Assembly: GCA_001403775.1 (NCBI GenBank)
Contig: CYUG01000017.1
Coordinates: 560,600-615,429, forward strand
DNA length: 54,830 nt
Direction of reading: 5' to 3'
Source: Dermabacter indicis
GTDB lineage: Bacteria; Actinomycetota; Actinomycetes; Actinomycetales; Dermabacteraceae
Position 1 is the first letter of the stretch, and every line of letters starts with the position of its first letter. Positions 9,126 through 17,969 of the stretch are shown here, one piece after another. The position numbers were made by a program, and so were the translations under genes. The notes beneath the pieces are model-generated. The model had not been told where the DNA came from. It did not search any database and saw only the letters and a program-made list of their open reading frames with translations.

Positions 9126-10466
9126 CTATGCGCTCAGGTGCTCGAGGAGGGCGAGGAAGAACGCCTCGCATTTGTCGAGCTGCTCGAGGGCAACGTATTC
9201 GTTGGCGCCGTGCGCTTGGGCGATATCGCCGGGGCCGATCACGACGGCGCTCATGCCGGCGGCCTCGTAGATGCCCGATTCGGTTCCGTAGGTGACCTTC
9301 GTGGGGCTGATGTTCACGCCGAGATCACGGGCGAGCTGCACGGCCTCGCCCTCGGTTCCGCAATCGAGGGGGTAGAGGAGCGTGCGGATCGTGAGGCTCG
9401 CGCCCACGTTCTTCGCCTGCTCGGGGTCAGCCGGATCGGCGGGAATCGCTTTCTTCATCTCGTCGTCGAGCTCGGCGATCTTCGCTTGGACGCGGCGGGC
9501 GATCGCGATCGCGTCGTCGCTTGGCAGGGCGCGGTATTCGAAAAGAAGGTGGGCGTGCGCTCCGACCGTGTTGATCGCGTTGCCGCCATCGAAGCGGTTC
9601 ACGCCGCCCGTGATGTGCGGAACGAGGAACGCGGGATCATTCGGGCCTTCGGCTACGCCGCGGTCGATGATCTCGTCGTGGAACCACGTTGTGAACATCG
9701 CGGCATAGCGGTTCGCGTTGAGGCCGCGGGGGAGGAGGCTCGAGTGGGCGGCGATGCCGCAAAAATCGGCCTCGAAGGAGTTCATGGACTTGTGGGCGGT
9801 GATGACGTCCATCATCGTGGGCTCGCCCACGTAGGCGATGCGCGGCGCGATCTCGAGCGTGTCGAGTTGCTTGACGAGTTCGCGCGCACCGTTGCAGCTT
9901 GTTTCTTCGTCCCACGTCGCCGCGAGGTACACGGGCTCCGTGAGGTCGGCGGCGAGGAAGCGATCCGCGAGCGCGGTGAAGGTCGCGATGTAGCCCTTCA
10001 TGTCGGCCGTGCCGCGCCCGTAGAGCTTGCCATCGCGCTCGGTGAGCTTGAAGGGGTCGCTCACCCAGTTCTGGCCCGTCACTGGCACGCAGTCGGTGTG
10101 GCCCGCGATGAGGATGCCGCGGCGCTCGGTGCTCTGCACCCTCTGGGGCGCGCTTTCGCCGTCGAGTCGGTTCACGCCACCGCGGCCCGTGCCGTAATCG
10201 TCGCCGAGCACGTCCTTCGCCTGGCGATCAGTGCTTTCGCCGGCGGTTTCACCCTTTGCGGGGAAGATGGCGACGAGGTTCGCGTCGAGCCCGTCGTCTT
10301 CGCGGAACACGTGGGTCGTGACGCCCGTGCTCGCAAAGATCCGCTGCAGCAGCTCGATCGTCTCGAGGTTCCCGGTGTGGGACGTGCTGTCGATCCGCAC
10401 GAGTGCGTCGAGGATCTCGCGGGGGCTCGAAGGCAGGGTGGGATCCGAGTTCAAAGTCTGGGACAT
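9126..10466 (-). CDS. argE: M20 family acetylornithine deacetylase-like metallopeptidase
   Basis: A 446-residue soluble enzyme of the M20A family, expected to hydrolyse N-acetylornithine or a related N-acyl amino acid with two Zn2+. Visible metal-site blocks: GHTDCVPVTGQNW, YGRGTADMKGY (bridging Asp), TWDEETSCNGA (catalytic Glu pair), and GPGDIAQAHGANEYV near the end (last His ligand). The dimerisation-domain block ITGGVNRFDGGNAINTVG is also present. The start ATG at 10466 is chosen because the family N-terminus begins there. About 40 hydrophilic residues (near residues 80-120) appear inserted between the first strand block and GHTDC. Other M20 substrates (succinyl-diaminopimelate, peptides) are possible. 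Confidence 0.85.
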   Translation of the reverse strand: MSQTLNSDPTLPSSPREILDALVRIDSTSHTGNLETIELLQRIFASTGVTTHVFREDDGLDANLVAIFPAKGETAGESTDRQAKDVLGDDYGTGRGGVNRLDGESAPQRVQSTERRGILIAGHTDCVPVTGQNWVSDPFKLTERDGKLYGRGTADMKGYIATFTALADRFLAADLTEPVYLAATWDEETSCNGARELVKQLDTLEIAPRIAYVGEPTMMDVITAHKSMNSFEADFCGIAAHSSLLPRGLNANRYAAMFTTWFHDEIIDRGVAEGPNDPAFLVPHITGGVNRFDGGNAINTVGAHAHLLFEYRALPSDDAIAIARRVQAKIAELDDEMKKAIPADPADPEQAKNVGASLTIRTLLYPLDCGTEGEAVQLARDLGVNISPTKVTYGTESGIYEAAGMSAVVIGPGDIAQAHGANEYVALEQLDKCEAFFLALLEHLSA

Positions 10467-10568
10467 ATTTCCACGGTACTCCCTTGACGCCCGCTGCGGG
10501 AGGGCCGGTAGGTTCACTGTGAGAGAGTTGGCGGTCAATACCCAGCTCATCAAGGGCGGAGGCTCGTC

Positions 10569-11756
10569 GTGAGGGTTGTGATTGCGCCCGATTCGTTTAA
10601 AGAGTCGATGAGCGCTATGGGCGCTGCCGAGGCGATTTCGCGTGGGGTTCGTGCCGTGGTTCCGCACGCCGAATGCGTTCTCGTCCCGGTGTCCGACGGC
10701 GGCGAAGGCTTCACTGCTTCTCTCTCTTCCGCGCTCGAGGCCACCCTCCACACCGTGACCGTGGCTGATGCCCTCGGCCGCCCCGTGTGCGCCGAGCTTG
10801 CTCTGGCCCAAGATGCGGCACCTCCCACCGTCGTTTTCGAGATGGCGAGCGCCGCGGGACTCATGCACGTATCCGCCATTGAGCGCGACCCTTGGCGTGC
10901 GAGCGCACGCGGCGTGGGCGAGCTCCTCTCGCACGCACTCGATCACGTGGGCGAGGGCGGCCGGATCCTCCTCGGGATCGGTGGCTCCGCCACGAATGAT
11001 GGAGGGGCGGGTTTGCTCTACGCGCTCGGTGTGCGTTTTTTCGATTCCGACGGTTCCTCGCTAGACCCCGATCCCTCTTCTCTCGCGGGCAGGCTCGCCC
11101 GCATTGATACGAGCGGGCTCGATCCGCGACTGAAGAGCGTGCGCCTCGAGGTCGCGTGCGACGTCACGAATCCGCTGCTTGGGTCGACGGGCGCGAGTGC
11201 CGTGTTCGGGCCGCAAAAGGGTGCGACCTCCTCGATGGTGGCTGAACTCGACAGTTTTCTCGCGGAGCTCGTGGAGGCCGCGGAAGCGTCGGACCCCGCA
11301 CTTCTTGCCCGCGCACACGCACGCGAACCCGGTGCCGGCGCGGCCGGTGGGCTCGGCTGGGCCCTCGCGACGTTTCTCGGGGCACACTTTGAATCCGGCT
11401 TCGAGCTCGTGGCGCGCACGGTGGGACTCGAGCGCGCGATCGCGGGTGCCGATCTCGTCATCACGGGCGAGGGGTCGATCGATGCGCAGACCCTGAGCGG
11501 CAAAGCCCCCGCGGGAGTCGCGGCCCTCGCGAAGAGCCACGGCGCGCCGTGCCTCGCGCTCGCGGGACGTCGAGGCGAGGGCGCCGAGGTGCTTTACGCT
11601 CATGGTGTGAGCGCGCTCGTGCCGATCGTGCAGGAGGTGACGTCCCTCGAGGCGGCCCTCAATGACGGTCCGCGCAACCTCGAGCGTGCAACGGCAACCT
11701 CGATGCGGCTCATGGAACTAGGAAAAGGAGCAGTTCATGGCGACGAATCAGGCTGA
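10569..11756 (+). CDS. Glycerate kinase (GlxK/GarK family)
   Basis: A 395-residue kinase that phosphorylates D-glycerate with ATP. Family blocks are clear: VVIAPDSFKESMSA at the N-terminus, PVSDGGEGF, GIGGSATNDGGAGLLYALG, ACDVTNPLLG and GASAVFGPQKGA, and ITGEGSIDAQTLSGKAPAGVA in the second half. The length is normal. The GTG at 10569 is preceded by GGCGGAGG. It is divergent from argE. The last 20 nt overlap the start of the next gene in another frame, which suggests translational coupling with the small gene and the nucleotidyltransferase that follow. Confidence 0.94.
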   Translation: MRVVIAPDSFKESMSAMGAAEAISRGVRAVVPHAECVLVPVSDGGEGFTASLSSALEATLHTVTVADALGRPVCAELALAQDAAPPTVVFEMASAAGLMHVSAIERDPWRASARGVGELLSHALDHVGEGGRILLGIGGSATNDGGAGLLYALGVRFFDSDGSSLDPDPSSLAGRLARIDTSGLDPRLKSVRLEVACDVTNPLLGSTGASAVFGPQKGATSSMVAELDSFLAELVEAAEASDPALLARAHAREPGAGAAGGLGWALATFLGAHFESGFELVARTVGLERAIAGADLVITGEGSIDAQTLSGKAPAGVAALAKSHGAPCLALAGRRGEGAEVLYAHGVSALVPIVQEVTSLEAALNDGPRNLERATATSMRLMELGKGAVHGDESG

Positions 11757-12078
11757 AAAGCGCGTGCGATTTCGAGACGTCAAGCCATTCGAGGTTGCGG
11801 ATTCGCTCGAGGAACTCAGGGGGCCGTCGGAAGGCTTGCTCGCTCCACCCGTGGACGTGCACTGGTCAGGGTTGCGCCCCACGTTTGACGTGTCGAATGA
11901 GCGGCAGCGTCGTCGCCTCTACCAGGCGGTTCTTTCTAACGGCCGCCAAGAACATCTCACCGCTTTTCTCAACCGTGATCTCCTCCTTCATGACTGGCCG
12001 AGCCTTGCGCTCGACATTCGCATCGTCGAATCCTGGGCGCGGCGATTCCCTGAGATTGAACAACGCCGGCGGAGGTAG
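11737..12078 (+). CDS. Small protein paired with AbiEii-type nucleotidyltransferase
   Basis: A 113-residue charged soluble protein with no membrane segment. It opens with RVRFRDVKPFEVADSLEEL, has a central region rich in Arg/Gln (NERQRRRLYQAVLSNGRQEHLT) and ends in a run of Arg. The last part (LRDLLLHDWPSLAL-like, then ESWARRFPEI) looks helical. A strong AGGAAAAGGAG site precedes the ATG inside the glycerate kinase end. It is followed 5 nt later by the nucleotidyltransferase gene. Its position fits a partner or antitoxin, but I do not see the AbiEi winged-helix signature, so the role is inferred from context alone. Confidence 0.75.
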   Translation: MATNQAEKRVRFRDVKPFEVADSLEELRGPSEGLLAPPVDVHWSGLRPTFDVSNERQRRRLYQAVLSNGRQEHLTAFLNRDLLLHDWPSLALDIRIVESWARRFPEIEQRRRR

Positions 12079-12083
12079 GGGCT

Positions 12084-12752
12084 ATGGACGAGGAAATTAG
12101 GCGAGAGGTCTCCCGGGCGAGGCTCGCCGTACTTCGCGGCACCGGATTCGTTTTGACCGGCGCGAGTGCACTTTCTGAGCATCGAGTCATTTCACGTCCC
12201 ACGCGAGACGTTGATCTTTTTGCTACCGATCAGTTCGCTGGCAAGGTGCCAGAGATTGTGCCTCGCCTCCGCTCAGCTCTCCTCGAGAAAGGAGCAGAGC
12301 TGATTATCGGGCGCGAGTTCCCGTCTTTTGTCGACGGACGAATTCGCTGGGAGGGACACGAGGTCGGGTTTGATCTTGGCATCGATTGGCGGGGTTTTCC
12401 ACCGACCGAGCTGCCTATTGGTCCCGTTCTCGACATAAGGGACTGCGTGGGATCAAAAATGGCGGCCCTCTATAGTCGCCATGAGCAACGCGACTACATG
12501 GACGTCGCCGCGATAGTGCTCGACGGCAGGTGGATGTGCCCGGAAATCCTCGATATGGCGCGGCACAACGATCCAGGTCTTGAATTCACTATTCTTTCCG
12601 CGCTTCTCGACGCGGAGCATCCCGACTTTCCTCGTCGTGAGGACTTCGAGGAGTACGGATTCGGACCCGAAGAAGAAGCGGAAATGCGCGGTGCGCTTGG
12701 GCTTCTTCGCGAGGCGACTCTGGGCCGAGGCGCTGCAGCCGAGGAACCCTAG
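12084..12752 (+). CDS. Nucleotidyl transferase AbiEii/AbiGii toxin family protein
   Basis: A 222-residue protein with the minimal-nucleotidyltransferase motif of AbiEii-type toxins: FVLTGASALSEHRV, then RPTRDVDLFA with the metal-binding DxD pair, a third acidic strand (EVGFDLGIDW), and the Lys/Asp block GSKMAALYSRHEQRDYMDV typical of the family. Members such as the MenT toxins transfer nucleotides to tRNA or other RNA. A GGAGG ribosome site lies before the ATG at 12084. The acidic C-terminal tail (GFGPEEEAEM) is helical. It could alternatively be a housekeeping nucleotidyltransferase. It ends in a 4-nt tail-to-tail overlap with the ABC exporter gene. Confidence 0.87.
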   Translation: MDEEIRREVSRARLAVLRGTGFVLTGASALSEHRVISRPTRDVDLFATDQFAGKVPEIVPRLRSALLEKGAELIIGREFPSFVDGRIRWEGHEVGFDLGIDWRGFPPTELPIGPVLDIRDCVGSKMAALYSRHEQRDYMDVAAIVLDGRWMCPEILDMARHNDPGLEFTILSALLDAEHPDFPRREDFEEYGFGPEEEAEMRGALGLLREATLGRGAAAEEP

Positions 12753-14554
12753 AGCGAATCCTGCCACGCCTTGTAGAGCGCGGCGAAGCGGCCGCCTTGC
12801 GCGATGAGCTTCGCGGGAGTGTCGTCTTCGACCACGACGCCGTCGTGGAGCACGAGCACGCGATCCGCGATCATGACGGTCGAAAGGCGGTGGGCGATGA
12901 TGATCGCCGTGCGATTGCCGAGAAGTTTCGTGAGGCCTTCTTGCACGAGGCGCTCACTCGGAAGGTCCAGTGAACTTGTGGCCTCGTCGAGGATCAGCAC
13001 ATTGGGGTTCGCGAGGAACGCCCTCGCGAATGAAATGAGCTGCCGCTGGCCTGCGGAAACACGGCCGCCGCGCTTGCTCACGTCCGTGTCGTAGCCGTAG
13101 GGAAGCGCCTCGATGAACTCGTGTGCCCCGATCGCCTTCGCGGCGCGGATGATCTCCTCGCGACTTGCGCCAGGCCTGCCGAGCTCGATGTTGTCGGCAA
13201 CGGTGCCGCTGAACAGATACGCCTCTTGCGTCACCATGACGACATTGCGCGTGAGCTCCTCGCTCGTGAGGTGGCGAAGATCGACCCCGTCGAGCTCGAC
13301 CCTGCCCTCCGTGACGTCATAGAACCGTGAAACGAGCTTCGCGATCGTGGACTTGCCCGCACCTGTTTGCCCCACGAGGGCGACGGTTTGGCCAGCGGGG
13401 ATCGTGAGGTCGAGGGGCTTGAGCACGAGCGGGCCATCCTCGCTATAGCGGAACTCGGCATCCGTGAACTCGATGGCGCCCCGGCCGCTCGCGATGGATT
13501 TCGCGTGCGCGGCATCCGGGTCGGCAACCGTCGGAACCTCCCACAAAAGAGCGCTGATTTTCTCGAGCGCGGCCGTCGCCGACTGGAACGAGTTGTAGAA
13601 GTTCGCGATCTCGTCGACCGGCTGGAAGAAGCGCCTCGCATACAGCACGAGGGCGAGGAGCACGCCCACGCTCAAATCGCCCGAAAGAACGCGGAAGCCG
13701 CCCACGACGAGAACTGCGGCGACCGTGACGTTGGCGAGGAGGCGCAGGGCCGGCTGGTAGATGCCGAACACGGAGATCGAGTTGAGGGTTGCGCGGCGAT
13801 AGTTTTCGGCGAGCGCACGGTATTCGGTCGAGTTTGATTCCTCCTTGCGGAAAGCCTTCACGGCACGGATGCCGTTCATGGCCTCGACAAACTGCACGAT
13901 GAGCGCCGCCGAATGCGTGCGCATGCCGCGATAGGCGATCCGCGAGCGCACCTGGAACCACACGGTGAGCGCGATGCACGGGATGAGCAGCACGAGCATG
14001 ATGAGGCCCGTGGGCCAGTCCATCGCGACGATTGACCCTGCAGTGAGGACCATCGAAAGGCTCGAGCCGATGAGGATGGGCACGCCGAATTCGAGAAGCT
14101 CGCGCAGCGCCTCCATGTCGGAGGTTTGGCGCGAGACGATGCGCCCGGAGGTGTAGCGCTCGTGGAACTCGAGGGAAAGGCGCTGCGTGTGCCGGAAAAC
14201 TCGGCGGCGTAGGTCGAGAAGGAGCCTCTGGCCGATTACGGAAGACTGGCGCGTAAAAACGAACGTGAGGGCCGCGGCAATGATCGCGCACGCGGCGTGG
14301 AGACCGGCCGCGCCGAGCGCGGGGAGGGCATTGCCGCCGATGAGGGCGGGGAGCCCATGGTCGATGCCCCACGCGAGAATCGCGGGCCCCGCGACGACCG
14401 CGGCCTGCGCGAGGATTACCATGACCGCGACAAGCGCAATCGCGGCCTTCTCGGGCGCGAGAAGTTGCCGCAAAAGCGCGAGGGAACGCTTGCGCGAGGC
14501 GCGGTTTTCTTCCTTCGTGAACTCGTGGTTCTCTTCTTCGACCGCCTGGCTCAT
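12749..14554 (-). CDS. ABC exporter half-transporter (membrane + ATPase), second subunit
   Basis: A 601-residue type IV ABC exporter subunit: six predicted membrane helices (about residues 30-320), then an ATPase domain with Walker A GQTGAGKST, Q-loop VTQEAYLF, signature RVSAGQRQ, Walker B VLILDEATSSLD and H-loop IAHRLSTV. The signature is the variant SAGQ rather than SGGQ. The start ATG at 14554 overlaps the stop of the upstream ABC gene by 4 nt (ATGA), so the two are translated together and probably form a heterodimer. The substrate cannot be deduced; drugs, lipids and peptides are all possible. Confidence 0.92.
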   Translation of the reverse strand: MSQAVEEENHEFTKEENRASRKRSLALLRQLLAPEKAAIALVAVMVILAQAAVVAGPAILAWGIDHGLPALIGGNALPALGAAGLHAACAIIAAALTFVFTRQSSVIGQRLLLDLRRRVFRHTQRLSLEFHERYTSGRIVSRQTSDMEALRELLEFGVPILIGSSLSMVLTAGSIVAMDWPTGLIMLVLLIPCIALTVWFQVRSRIAYRGMRTHSAALIVQFVEAMNGIRAVKAFRKEESNSTEYRALAENYRRATLNSISVFGIYQPALRLLANVTVAAVLVVGGFRVLSGDLSVGVLLALVLYARRFFQPVDEIANFYNSFQSATAALEKISALLWEVPTVADPDAAHAKSIASGRGAIEFTDAEFRYSEDGPLVLKPLDLTIPAGQTVALVGQTGAGKSTIAKLVSRFYDVTEGRVELDGVDLRHLTSEELTRNVVMVTQEAYLFSGTVADNIELGRPGASREEIIRAAKAIGAHEFIEALPYGYDTDVSKRGGRVSAGQRQLISFARAFLANPNVLILDEATSSLDLPSERLVQEGLTKLLGNRTAIIIAHRLSTVMIADRVLVLHDGVVVEDDTPAKLIAQGGRFAALYKAWQDSL

Positions 14555-16512
14555 CGCGCACCTCCCTTCTTCTCGGCCGCGGCGCGGATCTCGGCAACCT
14601 CGAGGCTTCCCGTTTCCGTCGCGACGCGCGTGAGATTGCGGTTGCCGCGCGCCTCTTCTTCCTGATTGGCGATCACGTAGCGGTAGCGCTCGCTCGAGGC
14701 CATGAGTTCGGTGTGCGTGCCCACGGCCGTGATCCGGCCATCCTCGAGAAGCGCCACGCGGTCCGCGAGCGCGACCGTTGAGGTGCGGTGGGCAACGATG
14801 AGTGTCGTTGTGTGGGAGAGAACTTCGCGCAGGCGCTCGGTCACGCGCTCTTCCGTTTTCGTATCGAGCGCGGAGAGGGGATCGTCGAGGAGGAGCACCG
14901 TGGGCTTCGCCGCGATCGCGCGCGCGAGGGCGAGGCGCTGGCGCTGCCCGCCCGAAAGACTCATGCCCTCCTCACCGATGTGGGTCTCAACGCCGTCAGG
15001 CAGCTCGTACGCGTAGCGCGCGTCGGCCGTGTCGAGGGCGAGGTCGAGCGCCTCGTCAAGCTCGGCACTGCGCGCGGAAGTGCGGGTCAGCGGGGGCACG
15101 GCGCCGTCGGAACCAAAAAGCCTGTTCGGAAACTCCACGGTTCCGACGGTTCTTTCGTACCCGGGCGCCCCAAGCAGCACGTTGTCGCGAACGGAATCGC
15201 TGAACAGGGTGGCGTCTTCGAACGCAAAGGCCGTGATCCGGTGGAGGGTGTCGAGGGGAATGTCGCGCACGTCGTGGCCGTCGATCGTGATCTGGCCGCT
15301 CGTGACGTCGTAGAGGCGCGGCACGAGCTGAAGCAAGGTGGATTTGCCGGAGCCCGTGATGCCCACGAGTGCCATCGTCTCGCCGGGTTCGACCTCGAGG
15401 CTCGCGCCGTCGAGGAGGTCGGGCATGTGCGCGGGGGAGTCGTCGTAGCGGAAGTGCACGTCGCTGAGCTTGAGGCGACCTTCGAACGAGTGGGCTGCGG
15501 TGGGCGCCGGCATTTCAGGATCGGTGATCGTGTTCGGGGCATCCATGACCTCGAAGTAGCGATCGAGGGCTGTGTTCGTGTTGATGAGCATGCCGAAGAG
15601 TTGGCCGAGCATGCGCACGGGGCCCGTGACGAGCACGGCGGTCACGAAGTAGGCGCTCAATTGCCCGAGATTCATGTGGCCGTGCGCCGTGAGGTAGATG
15701 CCGAGCAAGAGGCTGACCGAGGTCGCGATCTCAGGAAGGCCGTACATGAGCATGTCGAAGCGCGCGATTGCCGTTGCTTTCTTGACTTCGGTGCCGCGCA
15801 GCTCGTCGGCCTGGTGCGTGAACTGCTCGAGTGCGGTGGGGCCGCGGCCGAAAGCCTTGAGCACGCGAATTCCTTGAACCGACTGCTCGATCGTGGTCGC
15901 GAGGTCGCCGTTTTGATCCTGCGAAAGGCGCGAGAGAGTCGAGAACTGGCGGCTGAAGCGGAACGAAAAAATCGCGATGGGGATGGCGGCCGCGATGAAC
16001 ACGAGGGCGAGAATCCAGCTCGAGCGGATGAGCAGGATGATGCCCACGATCGTCGTCACCGCGGTGGTCACGCCCATGATCATGCCAAAAGCGATCCACC
16101 GCCGAATGAGGTTCGTGTCGCTCATCGCACGCGAGAGAAGCTGCCCGGAGCTCCACCGATCGTGGAAGGCGACGGGCATGTGCTGGATCTTGTCGTAGAG
16201 ATCCGTGCGCATGTCGCGCTCGATTCCGGTTGCGGGCACGAGGGCGAACACGCGGCGAAGAAAAAGCAGGAGCGCTTCGAAGATGCCGAGCGCGAGAACG
16301 GTCGCGCCCGCGGTCCACACGGCCGCGGCGGTTCCGCCTTCAACGAGATCGGAATTCACGAGGCGCTCGAGCACCTGTGGAATCATGAGGCCGAGCACCG
16401 CGCTGCCGATCGCACACATCAGACCGAGGACAAGCCGCCCGCGTATCGGCCGCACGATTCCCCACAGCCGGATCATCGGATGCGTGTGCGAGGGCGCGGA
16501 ATCGTTCTGCAT
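14551..16512 (-). CDS. ABC exporter half-transporter, first subunit
   Basis: A 653-residue partner of the downstream ABC gene. It has six membrane segments, Walker A GITGSGKST, signature LSGGQRQ, Walker B VLLLDDPLSALD and switch VAHRTSTV. Between Q-loop and signature there is an extra segment of about 40 residues (from GAPGYERTVG to TRTSARSAELDEA). The second Walker B residue is Asp (LDDP) instead of Glu, the usual degenerate site of heterodimeric exporters, while the partner has the consensus Glu. I use the ATG at 16512 because the -10 box TACAAT lies 10 nt before it; a GTG at 16521 would fall between -10 and the transcript start. Confidence 0.92.
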   Translation of the reverse strand: MQNDSAPSHTHPMIRLWGIVRPIRGRLVLGLMCAIGSAVLGLMIPQVLERLVNSDLVEGGTAAAVWTAGATVLALGIFEALLLFLRRVFALVPATGIERDMRTDLYDKIQHMPVAFHDRWSSGQLLSRAMSDTNLIRRWIAFGMIMGVTTAVTTIVGIILLIRSSWILALVFIAAAIPIAIFSFRFSRQFSTLSRLSQDQNGDLATTIEQSVQGIRVLKAFGRGPTALEQFTHQADELRGTEVKKATAIARFDMLMYGLPEIATSVSLLLGIYLTAHGHMNLGQLSAYFVTAVLVTGPVRMLGQLFGMLINTNTALDRYFEVMDAPNTITDPEMPAPTAAHSFEGRLKLSDVHFRYDDSPAHMPDLLDGASLEVEPGETMALVGITGSGKSTLLQLVPRLYDVTSGQITIDGHDVRDIPLDTLHRITAFAFEDATLFSDSVRDNVLLGAPGYERTVGTVEFPNRLFGSDGAVPPLTRTSARSAELDEALDLALDTADARYAYELPDGVETHIGEEGMSLSGGQRQRLALARAIAAKPTVLLLDDPLSALDTKTEERVTERLREVLSHTTTLIVAHRTSTVALADRVALLEDGRITAVGTHTELMASSERYRYVIANQEEEARGNRNLTRVATETGSLEVAEIRAAAEKKGGAR

Positions 16513-16522
16513 AGCCTGCACG

Positions 16523-16528
16523 ATTGTA
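16523..16528 (-). promoter_or_regulatory. -10 box TACAAT upstream of the ABC exporter operon
   Basis: On the minus strand TACAAT is followed after 10 nt by the ATG at 16512. A start of transcription 6-7 nt after the box would leave a leader of only about 4 nt. Confidence 0.45.
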
Positions 16529-16632
16529 CCGACGACTCCCTTTCTATGTGGGCTGTTTCACTAGGTGGAAGCGGCCTGTTTCTCGAGCTGCGCGATGCGC
16601 TGATTCGAAAGGCCGAGTGCCTCCGCGGCGGC

Positions 16633-16638
16633 TACGCT
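16633..16638 (+). promoter_or_regulatory. -10 box TACGCT of a leaderless promoter
   Basis: TACGCT, six nucleotides (AGAGCC), then the ATG at 16645. No ribosome-binding sequence is present in between, which fits a leaderless esterase mRNA. Confidence 0.5.
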
Positions 16639-16644
16639 AGAGCC

Positions 16645-17469
16645 ATGATTCACTCACGCATGGATTTTCACTCGCCCGCGCTCGGCATGGGCACGAGCGC
16701 CGTGGTGCTTTACCCGCAGCAAACCGACGGCCAGATCGGCATGGCGGGAGGCATCACTCTCGACGAGAGCGGCGAGCCACGCGTGCCCGTGCTGTACCTC
16801 CTGCACGGCCTGAGTGACGACTGCACGGGCTGGACGCGCCGCACGAGCATCGAGCGCTACGCCTCCGCGAAGGGGATCTGCGTGGTGATGCCCGAGGTGC
16901 GCCGCTCGTTCTACGCCGACGAGGTGCTTGGTGAAAAGTACTGGACGTACGTGAGCGAAGAGCTTCCCGCCCTCATCAACCAGACCTTCCGTATCTCCAC
17001 CGCGCGCGAGGACACGTTCGTTGCGGGCCTCTCGATGGGCGGCTTCGGCGCAATGAAGCTCGCCCTCAATCATCCCGAACGCTTCGCCGCAGCCGGTTCG
17101 TTCTCGGGTGCGCTCGCGGTCGCGCAGCGTGATTACACCGAATTTGGGCACGCGATGCCCGCGCGCATTTGGGGCCAGGGCCTCACGCCCGAAGCGGGAA
17201 GCGTGTACGAGCCGTTCTTCGACGGCGTCGAGCAAGGCGCGTTCCCCGCGATCGATGACCTTAACGCACTCGCTCGCGAGGCCGCACCGGGATCACTCCC
17301 GAAGCTGTGGATCGGCTGCGGAACGGAAGACTTCCTTCTCGAAGAGACGCGGGCGTTCGTGCGCACGCTCGAGGAAGCCGGCCACGAGCACGACGTGACA
17401 TACACGCCCGGCGCGCACGAATGGGCCGTGTGGGATGAGTACGTGCGCCGCTTCCTCGACTGGATCTAG
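16645..17469 (+). CDS. Alpha/beta hydrolase, esterase family (tributyrin esterase/FrmB-like)
   Basis: A 274-residue soluble hydrolase. Visible elements: oxyanion strand PVLYLLHGLSDD, nucleophile Ser130 in GLSMGGFGAMK, the acid block CGTEDFL and catalytic His in GAHEWAVWDEYV. This is the esterase D/tributyrin-esterase arrangement; S-formylglutathione hydrolase and acyl-ester hydrolysis are both plausible. There is no signal peptide. The long open frame extending far upstream runs antisense through the ABC gene and is not coding; the leaderless ATG at 16645 gives the family N-terminus (MDFHSPALGM...). The stop overlaps the stop of the next, convergent gene by 4 nt. Confidence 0.9.
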   Translation: MIHSRMDFHSPALGMGTSAVVLYPQQTDGQIGMAGGITLDESGEPRVPVLYLLHGLSDDCTGWTRRTSIERYASAKGICVVMPEVRRSFYADEVLGEKYWTYVSEELPALINQTFRISTAREDTFVAGLSMGGFGAMKLALNHPERFAAAGSFSGALAVAQRDYTEFGHAMPARIWGQGLTPEAGSVYEPFFDGVEQGAFPAIDDLNALAREAAPGSLPKLWIGCGTEDFLLEETRAFVRTLEEAGHEHDVTYTPGAHEWAVWDEYVRRFLDWI

Positions 17470-17969
17470 ACCTCGGGCGTTTCTTTGGGCTCTTTCGTGG
17501 TTGCGGAGCCTTTGCCATCGAGTACGTCGAGCACTTGCCCCGACGTGGCATTCTCGAGCACTTGCTCGCCAATGAGAGCGATCGGGAGCGAGCCGAAACC
17601 ACCGTGCTGCTGCGCGAACGCCCATGCTTCGGTGTCGCGGTGGTAGTTGACCCACGTCGTGCGCGGGTCGGTGGGCTGAAGCCCCACTTGAATCTGTGCG
17701 CTGCGCTTATCTGCGGGTGACCACACGATGATCGCGTGATCCGGCGCGCGATGCGTGAGGGCCTCGAGCCACGGTGTGTGCTGGCCCTTGCGAGTAGGGG
17801 AGACCCACCACGCTAAAAACAGTGTGGGTAGGAGGATGATCGCCATCGTGATCCACCACTGGTAGTAGGCGCAGATCGCCCCAGCGATCACCCCCACGAG
17901 CAAGAACATGACCGTGCGCATCCACAGCCGGATCACAGGCGGGTTGGAGTGGGAGTCGCGCGTGCTCAT
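17466..17969 (-). CDS. Small membrane protein, function unknown
   Basis: A 167-residue protein with two adjacent hydrophobic segments (VMFLLVGVIAGAICAYY and ITMAIILLPTLFLAWWV, roughly residues 20-56) and a soluble C-terminal domain of about 110 residues with GLQPTDPRTTWVNYHRD and GFGSLPIALIGEQVLE. I do not recognise the family. It overlaps the LysR gene by 4 nt (ATGA), so it is translated after it and may work in the same response. The C-terminus is acidic and ends in ETPEV. Confidence 0.75.
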   Translation of the reverse strand: MSTRDSHSNPPVIRLWMRTVMFLLVGVIAGAICAYYQWWITMAIILLPTLFLAWWVSPTRKGQHTPWLEALTHRAPDHAIIVWSPADKRSAQIQVGLQPTDPRTTWVNYHRDTEAWAFAQQHGGFGSLPIALIGEQVLENATSGQVLDVLDGKGSATTKEPKETPEV

